Shown here: piece by piece, positions 1-5,097 of the stretch
Numbering within the stretch: the first letter of the stretch is position 1
Layout: every line of letters starts with the position of its first letter
Assembly: GCA_964008355.1 (NCBI GenBank)
Contig: CAXGBD010000088.1
Coordinates: 1 to 5,097, forward strand
Source of the DNA: DTSX01 sp964008355
Lineage (GTDB): Bacteria; Pseudomonadota; Gammaproteobacteria; Steroidobacterales; UBA11654
Length of the DNA: 5,097 bases
Reading direction: 5' to 3'
The notes under the pieces: generated by a model
What the model was told of the DNA's origin: nothing
The model's database searches: none
Seen by the model: only the letters and a program-made list of their open reading frames with translations
Made by a program: the position numbers and the translations under genes

Positions 1-41
1 ATTCTTGGATTTGATATCCCTCCCTTATCTGTTTGCATTCT

Positions 42-2096
42 CTATGAGATGTCAGGTCGGAAAGCTTTTTCCAAATCTTTTTGTGCAGCCGGCGGGGTTT
101 TTTCATAGTGATCAAGTTCCATAGCGAAAGTGCCCTCACCTCCTGTGAGTGATTTGAGTGTGGTCTGGTAGTCTCCGAGCTCCGCCAATGGCACTTCTGC
201 TGATATTCTCACCCTATTTCCTGCAATTGCGACACTACCAGCGATTCGACCTCGAATGCCAGACAAATGGCCAGTGATATCGCCCACATAGCTACTAGGG
301 ATAGTGACCTCTATTTTAGCAATTGGCTCCAGCACCATGGGTTTTGCTTTGGAAATAGCGTCAGAGAAAGCACGTTTACCCGCGGCGACGAATGCAACTT
401 CCTTGGAATCCACCGGGTGGTGTTTACCATCGTAGACAATGACCTTCACGTCCTGCAACGGATAACCAGCAATAGCACCTTCGTCGAGCACTTGTTTAAC
501 ACCCTTCTCCACTGCAGGTATGAACTGCCTCGGTATATTGCCACCAACAACTTTATTGGAAAATTCAAACCCACTACCTCGTGGTAATGGTTCAATTCTC
601 AAGAATACTTCTCCAAACTGTCCTGCACCGCCTGTCTGCTTTTTATGTCGATGGTGACCCTCAGCTTGACAGGTTATAGTCTCCAAGTAAGCTATCTTGG
701 GTGGGTGAGTGGAGATATTGATGCCGAACTCTTTCCTCATACACTCAAGCGCAACACGGAGATGTAGCTCACCCATCCCTCGAAGCACGGTCTCATTTAC
801 CTGAGCATTGAATTCTACCTTCACGCTTGGATCCTCTGTGGTCAGCTTATTCAATGCGTCTGACAACTTTTTTTCCTGACCCCGTTTCATGAGTTCCAAG
901 GCCACGCCATACATGGGTGGTGGCATTGGCATAGACTTCATGTGCAGTTCATCTTCATCGTGACTGGAATGAACAACAGTATCGAAACGAAGGTCTTCTA
1001 TTTTTGAGACAGAACAAAGATCCCCTGATACTGCGGTTGAAATTTCTTTAAGATCTTTACCCTGGGCTTGATACAAATGAGCAAGTCTTACTGTTTTTCG
1101 TTGATCACCGATAAAAACCTGATCACCCTTGCTAATTGAACCTTGATGGACTCGAAAGGTCGCGAGTCGACCTATATAAGGATCAACGTTGACCTTGAAG
1201 ACATGGCCTACAAAATGGCCATCCATGTCGCCCGCACTCATTATGATAGCTTTTTTTTCCCCTTGATCATTAAAGAATTCCGGAGGATTTCCCTCCATCG
1301 GACTTGGCATGAGCTTGGATAAAATACGTAACAATTGTTGAATACCGACACCTGTATCAGATGAAACGAAGCAGACAGGAATTAAGTGGCCGGCCCGCAA
1401 GGCACGCTCAAACGGATCATGGAGCTGATCCGGATTGATGTCCTCATCCTGCTCCAGATAGGCTTCCATAAGTTCATCATCTAGCTCCACGACTTGGTCA
1501 ACGATTTCCGTATGGGCTGCTTCCACAGAAGCGAAGTCTGGTGTTTCATCTGTGGATTCAAAGAAACAATCTGCTATGGCTTTTCCTTGTTGCGCAGGTA
1601 GATTTAGTGGCAGGCATTGTCGGCCAAATGTTGTTCTAATTTCTTTAAATATGTCTTGTAGGTTTATATTTTCTGCATCGATTTTGTTAATAATGATAAG
1701 CCGACAGAGTTTGCGTTGTGCACTGAAGTCCATCATGCGTTGAGTAATAAGTTCGATACCTGTTTGGGCATTGACAACAATCGCCGCGGTATCGACAGCG
1801 GGTAACACACTCAAGGCGCGTCCCATGAAATCCGGATATCCAGGAGTGTCGAGCAGATTGATGAAAGTGCCATCGGTTTCAAGATAACATGTGCTCACAT
1901 CGAGTGAGTGTTGGAGGCGCTTCTCTTGGTCTGTGAAATCACAAACTGTGGTACCCTTGTCGACACTCCCGGCTGATTGAATAGCTCCTGACTTTTCTAG
2001 CAGGGCTTCGATCAGTGTGGTTTTTCCGGACCCTGCATGGCCTACCACAGCAATATTTCGAATATTCTTAGTGCTATGGAGTGTCTGATGTGTCAC
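42..2096 (-). CDS. Elongation factor G-like GTPase (EF-G2-type paralogue)
   Basis: This 684-residue protein has the five-domain architecture of EF-G, the cytoplasmic ribosome-associated GTPase of translocation (E. coli EF-G has about 700 residues). The G domain has P-loop GHAGSGKT (19-26), DTPGYPDF (83-90), NKID (137-140) and SSDTG (245-249). Domain II spans roughly 283-385. Domain III contains MGELHL (441-446). Domain IV begins near HKKQTGG (484-490) and carries HPVDS (560-564) at the tip region. Domain V covers about 589-670. The P-loop form, the lack of a recognisable RGITI switch I motif, and Tyr87 where canonical EF-G has His place it in the EF-G2-like subgroup rather than the main fusA product. 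The start is GTG, fixed by a strong Shine-Dalgarno 9 nt upstream; the stop is TAG. It is the last visible gene of the tyrA-rppH-erpA run and is more GC-rich than its neighbours. The family is clear; its in vivo role (auxiliary translocation, recycling or stress) is not. Confidence 0.93.
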   Translation of the reverse strand: MTHQTLHSTKNIRNIAVVGHAGSGKTTLIEALLEKSGAIQSAGSVDKGTTVCDFTDQEKRLQHSLDVSTCYLETDGTFINLLDTPGYPDFMGRALSVLPAVDTAAIVVNAQTGIELITQRMMDFSAQRKLCRLIIINKIDAENINLQDIFKEIRTTFGRQCLPLNLPAQQGKAIADCFFESTDETPDFASVEAAHTEIVDQVVELDDELMEAYLEQDEDINPDQLHDPFERALRAGHLIPVCFVSSDTGVGIQQLLRILSKLMPSPMEGNPPEFFNDQGEKKAIIMSAGDMDGHFVGHVFKVNVDPYIGRLATFRVHQGSISKGDQVFIGDQRKTVRLAHLYQAQGKDLKEISTAVSGDLCSVSKIEDLRFDTVVHSSHDEDELHMKSMPMPPPMYGVALELMKRGQEKKLSDALNKLTTEDPSVKVEFNAQVNETVLRGMGELHLRVALECMRKEFGINISTHPPKIAYLETITCQAEGHHRHKKQTGGAGQFGEVFLRIEPLPRGSGFEFSNKVVGGNIPRQFIPAVEKGVKQVLDEGAIAGYPLQDVKVIVYDGKHHPVDSKEVAFVAAGKRAFSDAISKAKPMVLEPIAKIEVTIPSSYVGDITGHLSGIRGRIAGSVAIAGNRVRISAEVPLAELGDYQTTLKSLTGGEGTFAMELDHYEKTPPAAQKDLEKAFRPDIS

Positions 2097-2105
2097 CGCT
2101 GAAAT

Positions 2106-2113
2106 CCCTCCTT
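2106..2113 (-). promoter_or_regulatory. Strong Shine-Dalgarno site for the EF-G-like gene
   Basis: The minus strand reads AAGGAGGG, a near-perfect anti-SD match, followed by 9 nt and then GTG at 2096. This decides the GTG start, because no ATG is better placed. It is the strongest ribosome binding site in the window. Confidence 0.85.
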
Positions 2114-2143
2114 GCTACTTAAAAGAAAATATTAATCTTCTGA

Positions 2144-2509
2144 TTATGAAAAAGAAGAACCACAACTGCATGTAGTTGCAGCATTAGGATTTTTTATGAC
2201 AAACCTAGCACCTTGAAGATCTTCTTGAAAGTCAATTTCGGCCCCGGTTAAATACTGAATACTCATTGGATCTACCACAAGTCTCACCCCTCTCTTTATC
2301 ACCTCAGTATCATCCTCCTCTTTGCTTTCATCAAAGGAAAATCCGTACTGAAAACCGGCACAACCACCTCCGGTTACATACACTCTTAAATTTAAATTCG
2401 GGTTTTCCTCTTCAGATAGTAACGACCCTACTTTCATGGCAGCAGCATCCGTAAATATAATAGCTTCGGTGCCTATGTTGTTGTCTGCTTTTACTGACAT
2501 AGTATCCAT
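2144..2509 (-). CDS. erpA: Iron-sulfur cluster insertion protein ErpA
   Basis: This is an A-type Fe-S carrier that receives clusters from the Isc/Suf scaffold and passes them to apo-enzymes in the cytoplasm. The 121 residues cover the whole HesB/IscA fold. The three cluster-ligand cysteines are present: Cys50 in GGGCAGFQYGF, and Cys114 and Cys116 in TTCSCGSSF. GFQYGF and DPMSIQYLTG (81-90) are typical of ErpA rather than IscA or SufA. The C-terminal motif is Cys-Ser-Cys instead of E. coli's Cys-Gly-Cys, a mild variation. The start is ambiguous: ATG at 2509 or a second ATG three codons later at 2500 (118 residues, closer to the 114 of E. coli); neither has a clear Shine-Dalgarno. The gene lies 30 nt after rppH and 47 nt before the EF-G-like gene, so it is probably cotranscribed. 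No IscR-like site was recognised nearby. Confidence 0.95.
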   Translation of the reverse strand: MDTMSVKADNNIGTEAIIFTDAAAMKVGSLLSEEENPNLNLRVYVTGGGCAGFQYGFSFDESKEEDDTEVIKRGVRLVVDPMSIQYLTGAEIDFQEDLQGARFVIKNPNAATTCSCGSSFS

Positions 2510-2539
2510 GTTATCTGATTGCAGTTGTAAAATGAACTT

Positions 2540-3028
2540 TCAAAGAAAAGTTAGGAATTCGTTCAAAACCTTTTCATAGACGTCTTGTTTGAACCAAACC
2601 ACTTCTTTTGCTGGGATTGCAGGATTAACCCATTTCCACTCATCAAATTCTTGATTTTTTTTTGAATCACAGGTCAAGTCCACTAATTCATCTGAGCCAT
2701 TGAGTTTGACTAAAAACCATTTCTGTTTCTGACCAACGACCTGAGGTGAAGCATTGTTCAGCTTTTTTAAAAACTTTTTAGGAATTTTATATTGATACCA
2801 TTCTTTAGATTGATAGATGACTTCAACATGGTCTTTTGTTAGACCTGTTTCTTCCAACAGCTCTCGATACATTGCAGATGTCAGAGATTCTCCAATCCTG
2901 ATACCTCCTTGTGGAAATTGCCAACCACGCTGGTGTTTCCTTTTTGCAAAAAATAGTTCTTGCCGATTATTAATTAAAACTATACCAACATTAGCCCTAT
3001 AGCCCTGTTGATCAATTACATCAGTCAT
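2540..3028 (-). CDS. rppH: RNA pyrophosphohydrolase RppH (Nudix hydrolase)
   Basis: RppH removes pyrophosphate from the 5' end of triphosphorylated (or diphosphorylated) RNA, producing the 5'-monophosphate that triggers RNase E-dependent decay. The 162-residue protein contains a complete Nudix box: Gly41, five residues, Glu47, seven residues, then REL-LEE-TGL at 55-63, including the metal-binding glutamates 56, 59 and 60. Family signatures shared with the E. coli enzyme include GYRANVGIV (9-17), WQFPQGGI (36-43), QKQKWFL (100-106) and EFDEWKWV (127-134). It is a little shorter than E. coli RppH (176) because the basic C-terminal tail is missing, and the N-terminus is a few residues longer. 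The ATG lies 5 nt after the tyrA stop, with only a weak AGAG ribosome site inside the tyrA end, so translational coupling to tyrA is likely. Confidence 0.95.
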   Translation of the reverse strand: MTDVIDQQGYRANVGIVLINNRQELFFAKRKHQRGWQFPQGGIRIGESLTSAMYRELLEETGLTKDHVEVIYQSKEWYQYKIPKKFLKKLNNASPQVVGQKQKWFLVKLNGSDELVDLTCDSKKNQEFDEWKWVNPAIPAKEVVWFKQDVYEKVLNEFLTFL

Positions 3029-3033
3029 AATAG

Positions 3034-4122
3034 TTATTTCTCTGAGAAATAAGATCTACCCTGTTCCATCAATTGAACAAATTTATCTTCATCTCCAGAA
3101 CTTATAAAATCAAAAATTTCTTTAATAGCGTTACTGAGTTCTGAGATTGTTTTTAGACTAAATTCATTCAAATATTGAATTTCATAATACAGATGAGGGT
3201 TTTCATCAGTTACTCTTTTCGCAACATCTAGTTGGTCTTTAAATGTGGTACTAGACAAATTAGTGAGCAAATCCTTATTCTCTCCACTAGAATAAAGGGC
3301 TTTTGCAAAAGCTATATTAAGCACATGTGATAACCCGAGAACGTATGAAATGGCATAATCATGATTCTCAAGTGACATTTCTATTTGTTGAGCAGTTGTT
3401 GCTTCAAAAAGTTTTTGTGCTTCTTGCAATGACTCCGTTGAACCAACATTCATAAAGATGATGTGTTTACCAGTCAGTAAATCTGTATCTGGGCCAAACA
3501 TCGGATGTATAGATGTTACCTTGATGCCTTTTTTAGACATTTGCCATAAGGTCTTTTTCAACGGTGTCTTCAAAGATCCAATATCAAAAATAAGTCCACT
3601 TCTACCTTCTTCAAGGATTTCATTTAAAATTGTTAATGATTCTCTGAGAGGTGCTGCTACAACAGTGATATCGAAATTATCTTCCAGTGACTTCCATGAT
3701 GCAAAAGTTTTAACTTCATCACATTCGGCTTTGGGATCTGCTATAAATACCTCAAAACCTTGAGATTTCAAAAATTCTACAAACCAATTACCCATTCTAC
3801 CTGCGCCACCGATAACCAATGCCGATTGACCACTGCCTTGTCCTTCTTCCTGGACCCTTGCTTTCTCCTGAGTTCGCAATGAGCTCTTAATTAAAAGTTG
3901 CATTACATCAACGATAACATCGGGTTGCATATTCAATTTTTCTGCATAATCTGCAGCTAATTCTAAGACCTGTTTTTCTCGTAAAAAATCTTGAGTTGGT
4001 TGACCTGCTTTTCTTTTGATTGAGCCAATCTTTATAGACAATGACTGGCGTTGATGAATAAGATCAATGATCTGCATGTCCACATCAGTGAGTTGTTCTC
4101 TGAGTACTTTAAGATCAGTCAT
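3034..4122 (-). CDS. tyrA: Bifunctional chorismate mutase / prephenate dehydrogenase TyrA
   Basis: TyrA converts chorismate to prephenate and then oxidatively decarboxylates it to 4-hydroxyphenylpyruvate with NAD+, the last steps before transamination to tyrosine. Residues 1-90 are an AroQ chorismate mutase domain; the positions matching the E. coli P-protein mutase active site are all present (Arg8, Arg25, Lys36, Asp45, Arg48, Glu49, Gln85). A linker rich in Gln, Gly and Glu (90-99) leads to a Rossmann dehydrogenase with GGAGRMG (105-111) and the acidic end of strand 2 at Asp129. HPMFGPD (206-212) supplies the catalytic His206, equivalent to His197 of E. coli TyrA. The helical C-terminal domain has His254 and His266. 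In SSTTFKDQL, Lys295 aligns with the E. coli prephenate-binding Arg294. Length 362 versus 373 in E. coli. The start is supported by AAGGA 9 nt upstream. It appears to be the first gene of the minus-strand unit and is divergent from pdxH. Confidence 0.95.
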   Translation of the reverse strand: MTDLKVLREQLTDVDMQIIDLIHQRQSLSIKIGSIKRKAGQPTQDFLREKQVLELAADYAEKLNMQPDVIVDVMQLLIKSSLRTQEKARVQEEGQGSGQSALVIGGAGRMGNWFVEFLKSQGFEVFIADPKAECDEVKTFASWKSLEDNFDITVVAAPLRESLTILNEILEEGRSGLIFDIGSLKTPLKKTLWQMSKKGIKVTSIHPMFGPDTDLLTGKHIIFMNVGSTESLQEAQKLFEATTAQQIEMSLENHDYAISYVLGLSHVLNIAFAKALYSSGENKDLLTNLSSTTFKDQLDVAKRVTDENPHLYYEIQYLNEFSLKTISELSNAIKEIFDFISSGDEDKFVQLMEQGRSYFSEK

Positions 4123-4131
4123 ACATTACAG

Positions 4132-4136
4132 TCCTT
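4132..4136 (-). promoter_or_regulatory. Shine-Dalgarno site for tyrA
   Basis: The minus strand reads AAGGA, 9 nt upstream of the tyrA ATG at 4122, a normal spacing that supports this start codon. Confidence 0.65.
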
Positions 4137-4164
4137 CATTGGTAGTTATTCAAAAAGTTATAAT
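4135..4164 (+). promoter_or_regulatory. Candidate sigma70 promoter for pdxH
   Basis: A consensus -10 TATAAT lies at 4159-4164, with a poor -35 (TTCATT, 4135-4140) at 18-bp spacing. The expected start is near 4171, giving a leader of about 79 nt before the ATG at 4250. It sits inside the leader of the candidate tyrA transcript on the other strand, so the two divergent transcripts would overlap. The -10 match is good and the -35 is weak. Confidence 0.4.
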
Positions 4165-4224
4165 AAATTACGAAGAATTTTTTCGCTGGCTCCTTAAGGC
4201 TGGTATGATTCTTAGTGGAGACTT

Positions 4225-4233
4225 ATTATATCA
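4225..4233 (-). promoter_or_regulatory. Candidate extended -10 promoter for the tyrA unit
   Basis: The minus strand reads TGATATAAT, a perfect TGn extended -10 with a consensus TATAAT. No good -35 lies at normal spacing (a TAGACA occurs at 4251-4256 with a 20-nt spacer), which an extended -10 element can tolerate. Transcription would begin near 4218 and give tyrA a leader of about 96 nt. The site is only 17-20 bp upstream of the pdxH ATG. This is a motif match only; AT-rich DNA yields such matches by chance. Confidence 0.45.
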
Positions 4234-4249
4234 AATCGATTATTACATT

Positions 4250-4918
4250 ATGTCTAAGATAATAAATCAATCTTCAATAAAAAACCCACTTACAGTTTTA
4301 AAATCATGGCTGCAGGAAGCAATTGAATCGGAATTGCAACCCAACCCAAATTCAATGGCATTGGCTACTGTCAATTCCAAAGGAGAACCAAATGTCAGGA
4401 TGCTCTTATGTAATGAAATAAATATCGAACAAGGGTATATAGTTTTTTTTACTAATTATAATTCTGTTAAAGGCATTGAGATTAAAGATAACTCAAAATC
4501 CTCTGCTGTTTTTCATTGGGATAAGTTGGGCTATCAAGTAAGAATTAAGGGGAAAATTATTCAATCTCCTAATGAGGAGAGTGATGAATACTTTGCGTCA
4601 CGCCCACTTGGTAGCCAAATAGGGGCTTGGGCAAGTAATCAAAGCAGTCCTGTTAAAGACCGCCAAGCGCTTGACCATCAATTCAATGAGACCCTGGATC
4701 AGTTTGAAATAGAAGATGACTCCATGTCTACAATCGGTAAAAAAATACCTCGACCATCAAATTGGGGAGGCTATCACTTTTGGACTGATGAAGTTGAATT
4801 GTGGAAAAACCGCAAAGATAGGCTGCATGATCGCCTTCATTTTAAACGTGATTTATCTATCCATGATAACCGTGTTGAAGCAACTAACAATTGGATCATC
4901 ACCAGGCTTCAACCATAA
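4250..4918 (+). CDS. pdxH: Pyridoxine/pyridoxamine 5'-phosphate oxidase PdxH
   Basis: This FMN-dependent cytoplasmic enzyme oxidises pyridoxamine or pyridoxine 5'-phosphate to pyridoxal 5'-phosphate (PLP) using O2. The 222-residue protein (E. coli: 218) shows the split-barrel FMN fold and family motifs: Arg50 of RMLLC, FFTNY (66-70), Lys74, QVRIKG (96-101), YFASRPLGSQIGAW (114-127), NQSS (130-133), WGGY (172-175), Trp185, and RLHDR (191-195) with the PLP-contacting Arg-Leu-His. It ends in TRLQP, like the E. coli RLAP end. Two positions differ from E. coli: Asn55 for Lys72 and Val73 for Arg88. The N-terminus is short, with 11 residues before the NPLTVLKSWL helix versus about 27 in E. coli. The ATG at 4250 has no clear Shine-Dalgarno; an in-frame ATG at 4205 follows AAGG by 5 nt and would add 15 residues lacking family similarity. 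I prefer 4250. Further upstream extension would run antisense into tyrA. Confidence 0.94.
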   Translation: MSKIINQSSIKNPLTVLKSWLQEAIESELQPNPNSMALATVNSKGEPNVRMLLCNEINIEQGYIVFFTNYNSVKGIEIKDNSKSSAVFHWDKLGYQVRIKGKIIQSPNEESDEYFASRPLGSQIGAWASNQSSPVKDRQALDHQFNETLDQFEIEDDSMSTIGKKIPRPSNWGGYHFWTDEVELWKNRKDRLHDRLHFKRDLSIHDNRVEATNNWIITRLQP

Positions 4919-4922
4919 TTGT

Positions 4923-4951
4923 TTGACATTGCCATAAAATAAAGTTGTAGT
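4923..4951 (+). promoter_or_regulatory. Candidate sigma70 promoter for the B12 riboswitch transcript
   Basis: A perfect -35 TTGACA (4923-4928) begins five bases after the pdxH stop. At 17-bp spacing lies TGTAGT (4946-4951), a 4 of 6 match to TATAAT; TAGTAT (4948-4953) at 19 bp is an alternative. The predicted start, near 4958, falls just before the riboswitch, which fits an independent promoter for the B12-regulated gene rather than readthrough from pdxH. A 5-bp inverted repeat GTAGT/ACTAC with an ATTT loop (4947-4960) overlaps the -10 and start. Confidence 0.55.
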
Positions 4952-4959
4952 ATTTACTA

Positions 4960-5097
4960 CTGAGTTTCTAATCACCATGATTGGATTGGGAAACTGGTGA
5001 ATACAAAATTCCAGTGCTGCCCCCGCAACGGTGATCGAGTAAAATCCAATAGCTGGACAGTTGATCTGTTCAAACCACTGTAGAAATATGGGAAGGT
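4960..5097 (+). promoter_or_regulatory. Cobalamin (B12) riboswitch, 5' part, cut by the window end
   Basis: This is an adenosylcobalamin-class aptamer that usually represses the downstream gene when B12 is plentiful. Conserved blocks appear in the correct order: GGGAAACTGGTGAA (4988-5001), CTGCCCCCGCAACGGTGA (5017-5034), CCACTG (5075-5080) and GGGAAGG (5090-5096). Helices support it: ATTGGATT at 4980-4987 pairs fully with 5043-5050, ACTGG at 4993-4997 pairs with CCAGT at 5011-5015, and GGACAG at 5055-5060 pairs with CTGTTC at 5066-5071 (one G-U). The usual GCCACTG block reads ACCACTG. The B12 box (core CAGGAGACC), the closing stem, the expression platform and the controlled gene all lie beyond 5097. 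In proteobacteria the target is commonly a B12 receptor or transporter (btuB type), a cobalamin synthesis gene or a B12-independent isozyme; none can be chosen here. The 5' boundary is approximate. Confidence 0.93.

Noticed and set aside
1..41. AGGGAGGG on the minus strand near 18-26 as a ribosome site for a further gene, or a terminator after the EF-G-like gene
   Set aside because: No start codon at suitable spacing is visible before the window edge, and the only hairpin (GGAT/ATCC) is 4 bp with no T-tract.
267..587. Plus-strand open frame of 106 codons inside the EF-G-like gene
   Set aside because: It is antisense to a strongly supported conserved gene, has no recognisable motif, and is explained as a shadow frame.
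1552..1743. Plus-strand open frame of 63 codons inside the EF-G-like gene
   Set aside because: It is antisense to the G domain coding region and has no family features.
2124..2141. Hairpin between erpA and the EF-G-like gene (7-bp stem, 4-nt loop, minus strand), followed by a short T run
   Set aside because: The stem is almost all A-T with a G-U pair and would be too weak for an intrinsic terminator; the next gene follows closely.
2266..2454. Plus-strand open frame of 62 codons over erpA
   Set aside because: It is antisense to erpA, whose cysteine motifs are unmistakable, and has low-complexity composition.
2817..3002. Plus-strand open frame of 61 codons over rppH
   Set aside because: It is antisense to the Nudix box coding region and has no independent support.
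3458..3763. Plus-strand open frame of 101 codons over tyrA
   Set aside because: It is antisense to the dehydrogenase domain and shows no recognisable protein family.
4192..4199. CCTTAAGG palindrome in the divergent region as an operator
   Set aside because: It is only 8 bp, has no flanking symmetry and does not match a known regulator site I recognise; the AAGG half is better read as a possible weak ribosome site.
4067..4249. Long N-terminal extension of the pdxH reading frame
   Set aside because: It overlaps the start of tyrA antisense, crosses both candidate promoters and shows no PdxH similarity; the protein length fits a start at 4250.
4716..4937. Plus-strand open frame of 73 codons overlapping the end of pdxH
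   Set aside because: It is an out-of-frame shadow of the conserved C-terminal coding region of pdxH.

Overview
The window looks like chromosomal housekeeping DNA from a gammaproteobacterium. The evidence is an ErpA-type iron-sulfur carrier, an RppH closely resembling the Escherichia coli protein, a fused chorismate mutase/prephenate dehydrogenase (TyrA, 'T-protein') and a PdxH whose motifs and C-terminus resemble a proteobacterial subgroup. I cannot name the genus. Most of the window is AT-rich; the leftmost gene is visibly richer in GC.

Layout. Positions 42-4122 hold four genes on the minus strand, read right to left: tyrA, rppH, erpA and an elongation factor G-like GTPase. The gaps are 5, 30 and 47 nt with no convincing terminator between them, so they probably form one transcription unit. 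Positions 4123-4249 are a 127-bp divergent control region with a candidate promoter on each strand. Position 4250 starts pdxH on the plus strand, ending at 4918. Directly after its stop codon come a sigma70-like promoter and a well-conserved cobalamin (B12) riboswitch aptamer that runs off the window at 5097; the gene it controls is not visible. Positions 1-41 hold nothing I can identify.

How the genes relate. They cover different parts of basal metabolism: tyrosine synthesis (tyrA), mRNA 5'-end processing (rppH), Fe-S cluster delivery (erpA), a translation-type GTPase, and PLP cofactor synthesis (pdxH). PLP is the cofactor of the aminotransferase that completes tyrosine synthesis, a loose link between the divergent tyrA and pdxH. 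I see no mobile element, CRISPR, tRNA or rRNA, and no clearly new system. The points most worth checking are the altered switch motifs in the EF-G paralogue, changed cofactor-site residues in PdxH, an Arg-to-Lys change in TyrA, the overlapping divergent promoters and the truncated B12 riboswitch.
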